Assembly: GCA_002385815.1 (NCBI GenBank)
Contig: DGEE01000099.1
Coordinates: forward strand, 1 to 5,063
Origin: Hungateiclostridiaceae bacterium UBA3934
GTDB taxonomy: Bacteria > Bacillota > Clostridia > Acetivibrionales > DTU013
Length of the DNA: 5,063 nucleotides
Reading direction: 5' to 3'
Shown here: positions 1 through 4,017 of the stretch, one piece after another
Numbering within the stretch: the first letter of the stretch is position 1
Layout: each line of letters starts with the position of its first letter
Position numbers and translations under genes: made by a program
Notes under the pieces: generated by a model
What the model saw: only the letters and a program-made list of their open reading frames with translations
Database searches by the model: none
Told to the model about the DNA's origin: nothing

Positions 1-4
1 AATC

Positions 5-36
5 GGAGAACCGTCCCCCTCCGAAGAACCGTCCCC
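5..36 (-). repeat. Two-copy GGGGACGGTTCT-type short repeat
   Basis: Read on the minus strand there are two copies of GGGGACGGTTCTYC, at 36-23 and 18-5, with an 18-base period. The core GGGGACGGTTCT is identical in both copies. The repeat starts three bases past the stop of the minus-strand ykuK gene, a usual place for short dispersed intergenic repeats. I recall this core as common in clostridial intergenic regions, but I have not verified that here. More copies may lie beyond the window edge. Confidence 0.6.
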
Positions 37-38
37 TA

Positions 39-581
39 TTACATCGCTTTTGTGTACCTGTCGGCAAAAGCGCTGGCACAGTAACTGTCCGGCTTGATTT
101 TGGGAATAAAACTCAGACCTTGTACCATGCCGACCATTTCATTGATCAGGCTTTTGGTCTGCCCCTTGGTCCCAATGTCTATGTGGAATTCAAATGAGAT
201 TCCTTCTGAATGGCGATTCGGCCCGAGCGCCTCATGTATTTGCCTCATTTTATTCTCATCAAACAGATAGGCAAGCTGCAGGCTGGCACATGTCTCCAGA
301 TATATTTTTTCGCGCAGATTTGTTACAGGACGCTGCATTTCACACTTGTGCAGATACCCTATTGCACCTTTGCCGACACGGTGTATCAGAATACATGAGA
401 CAAAAACAGTTTTCGAGCCGACATGCGAATCGGTTCCGACTGAAATACGGTATGAGCTGTTCGTATCTGCCTCGATGAACCTGATTATGTCACAAAATAC
501 CTCTTCGAATGTCAGGTTCTCCTTCTTCAGTCCCCTGAAAAGTGTCTCCTCATTGATCTCAAGTTGATTACCAAGCAGCAT
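39..581 (-). CDS. ykuK: YkuK family protein (DUF458, RNase H-like fold)
   Basis: A complete 180-residue protein, close to the usual length of the YkuK/DUF458 family, which is predicted to have an RNase H-like fold. Its biochemical activity is not established. Visible signatures are a GTDSH motif on a predicted beta strand (residues 49-53), acidic residues in REKIYLET (90-97), HIDIG with an aspartate at 135, and a C-terminal KPDSYCASAFADRYTK block (163-178). These acidic residues could form an RNase H-like metal site, which is inference. The ATG at 581 is supported by AGGAGG at 597-592 with a 10-base spacer, slightly long. Upstream, on the same strand, an intrinsic terminator (682-642) probably isolates it from the flavoprotein gene, so it should have its own promoter in about 600-640. 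I could not assign a clear one. The TAA stop is followed at once by the GGGGACGGTTCT repeats. Confidence 0.88.
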   Translation of the reverse strand: MLLGNQLEINEETLFRGLKKENLTFEEVFCDIIRFIEADTNSSYRISVGTDSHVGSKTVFVSCILIHRVGKGAIGYLHKCEMQRPVTNLREKIYLETCASLQLAYLFDENKMRQIHEALGPNRHSEGISFEFHIDIGTKGQTKSLINEMVGMVQGLSFIPKIKPDSYCASAFADRYTKAM

Positions 582-640
582 GGTGACGCGTCCTCCTGTT
601 CCTGAAAATTAACCAGTATTGTGATTTGCCTCCATCCCAT

Positions 641-682
641 ATAACAATAAAAGCCCTGTGAAGGGCGTATTATCACAGGGCT
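641..682 (-). terminator. Intrinsic terminator upstream of ykuK
   Basis: A perfect 10-bp stem, AGCCCTGTGA (682-673) with TCACAGGGCT (661-652) on the minus strand, closes an 11-base loop. It is followed by a T-rich tail, TTTTATTGTT. The tail lies only on the minus-strand 3' side, so it stops leftward transcription coming from the 673-795 small ORF and possibly from the flavoprotein gene. The TGA stop of the small ORF lies inside the first stem arm. Confidence 0.85.
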
Positions 683-795
683 CTGTCAGACTTTATCATT
701 TGATGGAGTCCGAAGACGGCACAGATACAGCCAATACTGACACATCTGGCTATAACATCACTATCATGAGTACCGCAATCCAATCGCCGCTTCAT
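673..795 (-). CDS. Candidate small cysteine-containing protein (40 aa)
   Basis: An open frame from ATG 795 to TGA 673 encodes 40 residues starting MKRRLDCGTHDSD and ending KSDRAL. It has four cysteines, including SIGCICAVFG in a mildly hydrophobic middle section (about residues 19-30). Support for a real gene is mainly architectural. AGAGGAG (810-804) sits 8 bases before the ATG, promoter-like boxes TTGATT and TAATAT with a 17-base spacer lie at 853-825, and a strong intrinsic terminator begins at the stop codon. I recognise no family. It could be a small regulatory or membrane-associated peptide, or the whole unit could be a small RNA with a chance ORF. It fills the otherwise empty gap between ykuK and the flavoprotein gene. 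Confidence 0.45.
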   Translation of the reverse strand: MKRRLDCGTHDSDVIARCVSIGCICAVFGLHQMIKSDRAL

Positions 796-824
796 CGATC
801 AAACTCCTCTTAAATAATAAATTC

Positions 825-853
825 ATATTAACATATGTAAAAAGTAAAATCAA
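825..853 (-). promoter_or_regulatory. Candidate vegetative promoter of the 40-aa ORF
   Basis: On the minus strand, TTGATT (853-848) and TAATAT (830-825) are separated by exactly 17 bases in an AT-rich stretch. Each box matches 4 of 6 consensus bases. Transcription would start near 818 and give a short leader of about 23 bases carrying the AGAGGAG ribosome binding site at 810-804. Because the region is AT-rich, a chance match is possible. Confidence 0.4.
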
Positions 854-902
854 TTCTACATTCTGTCAGCAAAAATCCTCCCGATTTGCACAACACCAGA
901 TG

Positions 903-1775
903 CTACAAGCCTTTTATATAGTCAGATATCGCTTTGCCGGCAACTGCACCCTGGCCTACAGCTACTGAAATTTGCCTGAATTTGCTGGAACAGTCACCAG
1001 CTGCAAACACGCCTTCGAGATTTGTCTGTTGGTTACCGTCCACAACAATTGTGTTTCTGTCTGTCACTATACCCAATTTTCGCGCAAAATCAATGCTCGA
1101 CGCACTTTCATACGCAACAAACAAGCCATCGATATTGTCACTTGCTCCATCTGCGAAATGGATTTCCTGCAGAAAATCACTACCTTCAAGCTTCGATATT
1201 TTTCTCGTATCTACATGGAATCTGTTTAGCTCATCAATGTATCTGTCCGAAATTTCCAGCTGTTTCCCGTTAGTATAAATCGTTATATCCTTAGTAAAGG
1301 TCGTAAGCTCTTTTGCCTCGTGAATTGCGAAGTCCTTATTGCCAAGCACACCGACTTTCAAGTTGTTGTAAAAGAAGCCATCACATGTAGAGCAGTAGCT
1401 CACACCCTTGCCCTCAAATTTCACCAGGTTTTCGATCCTGATGACTTTATGTGGCTGTCCGGTGGCCAGTAGTATAGCTTTACACGAATACGAGCCTGTG
1501 CTGGTCATGACTTTGAAAAAATCTTCTTTTTCAATAGTAATTACCTCATCCTCCAACAACTCTGCGCCGAGCCTTTTTACCTGCATTTCTCCATTATGCA
1601 GGAGTTCTTTGCCGGATATTGTTTGTGCAAATCCAAAATAGTTGTCGATTTTGTCAGCTTTCAACAGATTGCTGTTATTTTTCCCGATTATCAGCGTCCT
1701 GAGGTTTGATCTCACCGTATACAAAGCAGCTGACATACCTGCAGGACCTTTTCCAATGATAATTACATCGTACAT
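903..1775 (-). CDS. Thioredoxin-reductase-like flavoprotein, probably ferredoxin-linked (FFTR-like)
   Basis: A 290-residue protein with the fold signatures of low-molecular-weight thioredoxin reductases. These are the FAD-binding GKGPAG (residues 8-13), an ATG motif (104-106), the redox disulfide in YCSTCDG (C128, C131), and the C-terminal FAD motif GVFAAGDC (255-262) followed by FRQISVAVGQGAVAG. The NADPH domain is atypical. Where classical enzymes have a GGGDSA-type motif and an HRR motif, this one has LGNKDFAIHEA (144-154) and ITIYTNGKQ (164-172). Loss of both motifs is known from the clostridial ferredoxin-dependent flavin thioredoxin reductases (FFTR), so ferredoxin is the likely electron donor and a thioredoxin-like protein the likely substrate; that assignment is inference. 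ATG 1775 is preferred over ATG 1793 because AAAGGA lies 7 bases before it, while 1793 has no ribosome binding site. No thioredoxin gene is adjacent. Confidence 0.85.
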   Translation of the reverse strand: MYDVIIIGKGPAGMSAALYTVRSNLRTLIIGKNNSNLLKADKIDNYFGFAQTISGKELLHNGEMQVKRLGAELLEDEVITIEKEDFFKVMTSTGSYSCKAILLATGQPHKVIRIENLVKFEGKGVSYCSTCDGFFYNNLKVGVLGNKDFAIHEAKELTTFTKDITIYTNGKQLEISDRYIDELNRFHVDTRKISKLEGSDFLQEIHFADGASDNIDGLFVAYESASSIDFARKLGIVTDRNTIVVDGNQQTNLEGVFAAGDCSSKFRQISVAVGQGAVAGKAISDYIKGL

Positions 1776-1945
1776 GATCTCTTCCTTTCTCATCCGTTGG
1801 ATTTGTCATATTTTGCAAAACCCCCGATCCGTCCGACATTCTGTACGGATACAGGTAGTAAAACTTCAGACCTCAATACCTTCAGCACCACAGGTGTTAC
1901 CCCTTTTCAGCGGCGCTGGTCCTGGCCTGACTCAGCACTCATCCA
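1776..1945 (-). promoter_or_regulatory. Long structured leader of the flavoprotein gene
   Basis: If the TATAAT box at 1957-1952 is used, the flavoprotein mRNA has a leader of about 170 bases without a convincing ORF. On the minus strand it contains local hairpins (CAGC/GCTG around 1919-1909, CACC/GGTG around 1897-1887) and a larger ATCCGT/ACGGAT stem (about 1851-1828). The last is followed by a G-run and TTTT, which is weakly terminator-like. No known riboswitch core (TPP, FMN, SAM, lysine, glycine, cobalamin, T-box) could be recognised by eye. It may be a regulatory leader of unknown class or simply untranslated sequence. Confidence 0.35.
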
Positions 1946-2020
1946 ATAAATATTATATGATAAAAAACCCTAAAGTTCATCATCACCTTTAATATTAGTT
2001 ACCATTCATCGCCGCTGAAA
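1905..2020. repeat. 11-bp perfect inverted repeat in the divergent intergenic region
   Basis: TTTCAGCGGCG at 1905-1915 and CGCCGCTGAAA at 2010-2020 are exact reverse complements separated by 94 bases. They flank the candidate promoter of the flavoprotein gene and lie between that gene and the divergent hydrophobic-protein gene at 2122. They could be paired operator half-sites bridged by a looped protein complex, or the closing stem of an RNA that starts upstream of 2020. The left copy is itself part of a local CAGC-GGC-GCTG hairpin, so alternative pairings are possible. Confidence 0.6.
1952..1980 (-). promoter_or_regulatory. Candidate promoter of the flavoprotein gene
   Basis: The minus strand has a perfect -10 box, TATAAT (1957-1952). 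A weak -35, ATGAAC (1980-1975, 3 of 6), lies 17 bases upstream. The setting is AT-rich and the start would fall near 1945. It is the best vegetative-type promoter in the divergent region and lies inside the loop of the 11-bp inverted repeat. Confidence 0.45.
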
Positions 2021-2051
2021 TAACATCCGACTTTGGCAATTTCCGTTCAAC

Positions 2052-2082
2052 TGTAACACCTCATAGCTTTCAGGCATATTAT
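2052..2082 (+). promoter_or_regulatory. Candidate sigma-K-type promoter of the 2122 gene
   Basis: TGTAACAC (2052-2059) is followed by CATATTAT (2075-2082). The AC at 2056-2057 lies 17 bases before CATA. The B. subtilis sigma-K consensus is an AC at -35 and CATAnnnTA at -10 with 16-17 bases between, so the match is good. The same TGTAACAC-CATA pair at identical spacing precedes the second hydrophobic-protein gene, which raises confidence in both. Transcription would start near 2089. Confidence 0.5.
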
Positions 2083-2121
2083 GTCAATGGAACACTGTTT
2101 GCTAACAGAAGGAGGGGTCAT

Positions 2122-2316
2122 ATGCCGAACAGCGCATGTATCAGCAGAAATAACGACTGCTCATTGCTTTTTTTCATTCTGATCTTCTTGCTGTTGTTCT
2201 ATGACAACAGTGCAATTGGCATCCTAAGACACGGAAAATGTGGTGTTAACACGTGCAGCAGGGACGATTCACTGCTGTTCTTTATTCTGGTATTCCTGAA
2301 GCTTTTCTACCGCTAG
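2122..2316 (+). CDS. Small hydrophobic protein with duplicated LLFFIL segment (64 aa)
   Basis: A 64-residue protein with a consensus AAGGAGGGG ribosome binding site (2109-2117) just before ATG 2122. It consists of two copies of one unit. Residues 14-27 (SLLFFILIFLLLFY) and 50-63 (SLLFFILVFLKLFY) match at 12 of 14 positions, each preceded by an acidic residue. A linker with C40 and C45 joins them, and C6 and C13 are near the N-terminus. Each unit could be a short membrane helix or an aggregating hydrophobic segment. A sigma-K-like promoter upstream and the neighbouring spore genes suggest a late mother-cell product such as a coat or outer-membrane component. That is inference; I recognise no named family. 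A short CTGTT/AACAG hairpin lies directly upstream of the ribosome binding site. Confidence 0.8.
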   Translation: MPNSACISRNNDCSLLFFILIFLLLFYDNSAIGILRHGKCGVNTCSRDDSLLFFILVFLKLFYR

Positions 2317-2337
2317 GAACAAATCCGTCCTCTCCAG

Positions 2338-2377
2338 AGCTTTTGGAGAAAGCCGGCTTTCCAGTCCCGGAAAAGCT
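2338..2377 (+). other. Nested inverted repeats between the 2122 gene and the structured RNA
   Basis: AGCTTTT (2338-2344) and AAAAGCT (2371-2377) form a perfect 7-bp stem. Within it is a 12-base palindrome, AAAGCCGGCTTT (2349-2360). No T-run follows, so this is not a standard intrinsic terminator. It may be a processing or stabilising hairpin at the 3' end of the 2122 transcript. A weak promoter-like pair, TTTCCA (2358-2363) and TATAAC (2380-2385), overlaps its right side and could start the RNA that follows. Confidence 0.45.
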
Positions 2378-2408
2378 ATTATAACGTCCAGTTCAAGGAG
2401 GATTTATA

Positions 2409-2462
2409 TTGCCACAAACCCCCTGGCCCGGTAATTTCACCAACGAGGCGGTAGATATATAA
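2409..2462 (+). CDS. Possible 17-residue leader peptide with consensus ribosome binding site
   Basis: A perfect AAGGAGG (2395-2401) is followed after 7 bases by TTG 2409 and a 17-codon frame, MPQTPWPGNFTNEAVDI, ending at TAA 2460-2462. The frame enters the 5' strand of the 16-bp helix of the structured RNA, so translating ribosomes would disturb that helix. Alternatively the AAGGAGG is simply an RNA motif with no translated product. Only the ribosome binding site supports it. Confidence 0.22.
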   Translation: MPQTPWPGNFTNEAVDI

Positions 2463-2758
2463 ACCGCCTGAAAGGCAAAACGGTACCCACCGCTCACAGA
2501 AGTGGGGGTATCTATTGCCTCGTTAAGACACTCGAGTCTTAAAAAAGTACGCGTTTTTGGATGGACTCCCTGTTGCGGCAGTGTTACAGCAAACCAGCGA
2601 ACACCACCGCCATAATAGCAACACGTGCCTGCCGTTTGAGACATGCGTCAGTTGGCTCAGAATACATCCTTATCCGCGACGGCACAACAGGATCCTTGTG
2701 CCGGATGGATCGGCTCAGCGCCCAGGAACTCAGTTATTATTTGCCGCGGTATGATCCC

Positions 2759-2803
2759 GGCTGTCTGGTCATGCCACTTCGGCATTGTCAGCCTGCCTTT
2801 TTT
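2759..2803 (+). terminator. Intrinsic terminator of the structured RNA
   Basis: An imperfect hairpin starts at GGC 2759-2761 and ends at GCC 2795-2797. It contains CTGGT/GTCAG and ATGCC/GGCAT arms around the loop ACTTC (2776-2780). T6 follows immediately at 2798-2803, so it works in the plus direction. It separates the candidate RNA from the sigma-K-like promoter of the next gene. Confidence 0.8.
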
Positions 2804-2817
2804 CATGTAAACAAAAT

Positions 2818-2849
2818 TGTAACACATCCGCAGCCATACTCATAAAATA
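2818..2849 (+). promoter_or_regulatory. Candidate sigma-K-type promoter of the 2882 gene
   Basis: TGTAACAC (2818-2825) and CATAAAATA (2841-2849) are present, with the AC at 2822-2823 lying 17 bases before CATA. Both boxes and their spacing repeat the pair upstream of the 2122 gene, and the -10 fits CATAnnnTA fully. The promoter lies just after the terminator at 2759-2803, so the 2882 gene should have its own transcript. Confidence 0.55.
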
Positions 2850-2863
2850 TACTGTTATTTAAA

Positions 2864-2877
2864 ATGCCCGGAGGCAT
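2864..2877 (+). promoter_or_regulatory. Small hairpin enclosing the 2882 ribosome binding site
   Basis: ATGCC (2864-2868) and GGCAT (2873-2877) form a 5-bp stem with loop CGGA, which places the GGAGG (2870-2874) partly in the loop and partly in the stem. This could dampen translation. The ATG at 2864 itself has no ribosome binding site, so it is not the preferred start. Confidence 0.3.
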
Positions 2878-2881
2878 ATCC

Positions 2882-3097
2882 ATGGCTGTTTTCAATAACT
2901 TTTCCGGAAAATTGCGAACGATGTTTGATGAAGGACTCGATGAAGTCTTAATTTTTGCGATCATTTTTATCGTTGTGCTGCTCTCGGGAAATGAGTCTTG
3001 CTGTAGTGGTAATATGGGATTTATACCACTGATCATCATAGGTGTGTTCCTGCTGTTGTTCGCAAGCACCTGCAGATCAGACGAAACTGCGGCATAG
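2882..3097 (+). CDS. Small two-helix hydrophobic protein (71 aa)
   Basis: A 71-residue protein starting at ATG 2882, chosen over ATG 2864 because GGAGG (2870-2874) lies 7 bases before it. A short amphipathic start (MAVFNNFSGKLRTMFDEGLDE) is followed by two hydrophobic segments (residues 22-34 and 46-61). They are separated by a polar, cysteine-containing turn, SGNESCCSGN (35-44), and the polar tail has C64. The pattern of acidic pair, then L-I-F-x-I-I-F, then LLLF resembles the segments of the 2122 and 4018 products, so the three may be distant relatives or share one role. A sigma-K-like promoter precedes it. A small integral membrane or spore-surface protein is likely from composition and context. 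No named family was recognised. Confidence 0.8.
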   Translation: MAVFNNFSGKLRTMFDEGLDEVLIFAIIFIVVLLSGNESCCSGNMGFIPLIIIGVFLLLFASTCRSDETAA

Positions 3098-3189
3098 TCG
3101 GGATTATAGCAGCATATCAATGCATAAGGGAAATATTCGCAGTGAAAATTCAGAAAATGAAACTTATTTAGTTGTGGAGGGTTAACATT

Positions 3190-3510
3190 ATGGCAAACAA
3201 TTTTGGCAAAAAAATGGCTGAGCTTCTTGAGAAAATGGATGATAAGGTACTTGCAGCAAAAATCAACGCGGCTTTTGACATGTTGAAGAATGACAACTAT
3301 GACGAATTGGCGAAAAAACTCAGGAAAGTAGATAAAAATGAGATCATGACAAAACTCAATGAAATAGATGATGAAAAACTGAAAGAACTGAAACTGAACA
3401 AGTCCGAATTAAGGCAGAAAATGAATAACATAGATCTGGATACTGTCCAGAAAATGCTGGGTGAAAACGGGCCCGAAATAATCAGCAAAATTAAAGACAT
3501 TATTAAATAG
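3190..3510 (+). CDS. Small charged helical protein with repeated phi-x-x-phi-D motif (106 aa)
   Basis: A 106-residue, lysine-, glutamate- and aspartate-rich protein predicted to be almost wholly helical, with no signal peptide or membrane segment. ATG 3190 is chosen over TTG 3172 because GGAGGG (3176-3181) lies 8 bases before it. The sequence repeats a motif of hydrophobic-x-x-hydrophobic-Asp followed by a helix: LEKMD (13-17), LRKVD (44-48), LNEID (56-60) and MNNID (78-82). This suggests a string of short helices joined by aspartate-capped turns. Similar clostridial proteins are, from memory, sometimes labelled membrane trafficking protein, a name with no demonstrated function. It lies 92 bases after the 2882 gene and 43 bases before the 3554 gene, probably as first gene of an operon running toward sleB. 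Confidence 0.85.
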   Translation: MANNFGKKMAELLEKMDDKVLAAKINAAFDMLKNDNYDELAKKLRKVDKNEIMTKLNEIDDEKLKELKLNKSELRQKMNNIDLDTVQKMLGENGPEIISKIKDIIK

Positions 3511-3553
3511 CTGGTGAATATATTATTAGTGCCTGGGTTTGGAGGAAGTAACC

Positions 3554-4012
3554 ATGAGTGATAATCTCAACAAAAAGGTCCAACAAATAGCGCAGTTGCT
3601 CGGACACGACAATGTCCCGGACAATGTTAAGGAGCTCGTATCCCTGCTTTCAGCCTCCCTTGAAAACAACGGGGACGCTTCTTCAAAAGATGAAGGGGAC
3701 GCTTCTTCAGAAGCTGACTCTTTCACCGCTTCCACGCAACCTGACAGTATAAAACACTCTTCTGATGAGCAGGCACCAGCCCTGCAGTCTTCTTCCGAAG
3801 ACCCACAGTCAATAAACAGGGACGTTCTTGCCACAGCGAGAAATGCACTAAGTAAACTGAATTCATCAAATGACCCACGAATAAATCTCCTCAATGCCAT
3901 CAAGCCATTTATGAACAACAGAAGACAAAAGAAAATAGGCAACTGCATACAATTATTACAAATAGCTAGTCTGAGCAGGCTTCTCAACGAGCAGGAAAAA
4001 CAGACGAGGTGA
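3554..4012 (+). CDS. Protein of unknown function with serine-rich linker and helical C-terminal domain (152 aa)
   Basis: A 152-residue protein. ATG 3554 is preferred over the in-frame upstream ATG at 3539... region start because GGAGG (3541-3545) lies 8 bases before it. Three parts are visible. Residues 1-37 are a helical N-terminal section (NLNKKVQQIAQLLGHDNVP and following). Residues 38-86 are a disordered Ser/Asp/Glu-rich linker. Residues 87-152 are a basic helical domain containing NDPRINLLNAIKPFMNNRR and IGNCIQLLQIASLSRLL. The C-terminal section looks conserved-domain-like and I recall similar tails in clostridial hypothetical proteins, but I cannot name the family. The linker holds a 24-bp in-frame tandem duplication (GDASSKDE-GDASSEAD). 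The gene follows the 3190 gene by 43 bases, and its stop lies 5 bases before the next ATG, so these genes are probably cotranscribed. Confidence 0.8.
   Translation: MSDNLNKKVQQIAQLLGHDNVPDNVKELVSLLSASLENNGDASSKDEGDASSEADSFTASTQPDSIKHSSDEQAPALQSSSEDPQSINRDVLATARNALSKLNSSNDPRINLLNAIKPFMNNRRQKKIGNCIQLLQIASLSRLLNEQEKQTR
3671..3718 (+). repeat. 24-bp in-frame tandem duplication inside the 3554 gene
   Basis: Two adjacent 24-base units (3671-3694 and 3695-3718) match at 21 of 24 positions. Both begin with the identical GGGGACGCTTCTTCA. They encode GDASSKDE and GDASSEAD, so the frame is kept. The 14-base start GGGGACGCTTCTTC differs at one base from GGGGACGGTTCTTC, the repeat at the left end of the window. 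Confidence 0.85.
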
Positions 4013-4017
4013 ACCGA

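Larger units (their letters stand above)
2391..2803 (+). ncRNA. Candidate large structured non-coding RNA, class unknown
   Basis: About 410 bases with no plausible protein but strong helix potential. AACGAGGCGGTAGATA (2442-2457) pairs with TATCTATTGCCTCGTT (2509-2524) over 16 bp with two G-U pairs. It encloses two adjacent hairpins, ACC-GCC/GGC-GGT (2463-2484, bulged) and CCCAC/GTGGG (2486-2506), giving a three-way junction. Further helices are TTAAGAC/GTCTTAA (2523-2542), GGCA-GTGTT/AACAC-TGCC (2577-2633, bulged) and ATCC-GGCACAA/TTGTGCC-GGAT (2672-2706). CCTGTTG (2569-2575) also complements CAACAGG (2685-2691), whose last bases lie in the loop of the preceding helix, so a long-range contact is possible. 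The RNA ends in an intrinsic terminator with T6 at 2798-2803. The 5' end is inferred from a weak promoter-like pair. The minus-strand open frame at 2393-2644 has no ribosome binding site. It does not look like tmRNA, RNase P RNA or a tRNA. raiA, OLE and 6S RNAs should be tested by covariance search. Confidence 0.6.

Noticed and set aside
1..36. CRISPR array at the left edge
   Set aside because: Only two short units with an 18-base period and almost no spacer, which does not fit repeat-spacer organisation.
1794..2121. Known riboswitch upstream of the flavoprotein gene
   Set aside because: A GAGTCAGG stretch recalls part of the cobalamin box, but the remaining conserved elements and their order are missing; no other known core matched.
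2393..2644. Minus-strand 83-codon open frame as a gene
   Set aside because: No ribosome binding site before its ATG, and it overlaps strong RNA helices and a plus-strand terminator-bearing unit. It is opposite in direction to all nearby genes.
2391..2803. tmRNA, RNase P RNA, SRP RNA or tRNA
   Set aside because: No tRNA-like ends or TTCGAAT-type arm, no GAGGAAAGTC-type RNase P core, and no SRP GNAR loop could be found by eye.
2557..2845. Plus-strand frames starting at TTG 2557 and ATG 2561
   Set aside because: Two overlapping frames with no ribosome binding site. The longer one runs through the terminator and its T-run, and its composition is not protein-like.
2803..3120. Minus-strand 105-codon frame
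   Set aside because: Antisense shadow of the 2882 gene, which has a good ribosome binding site and membrane-protein pattern.
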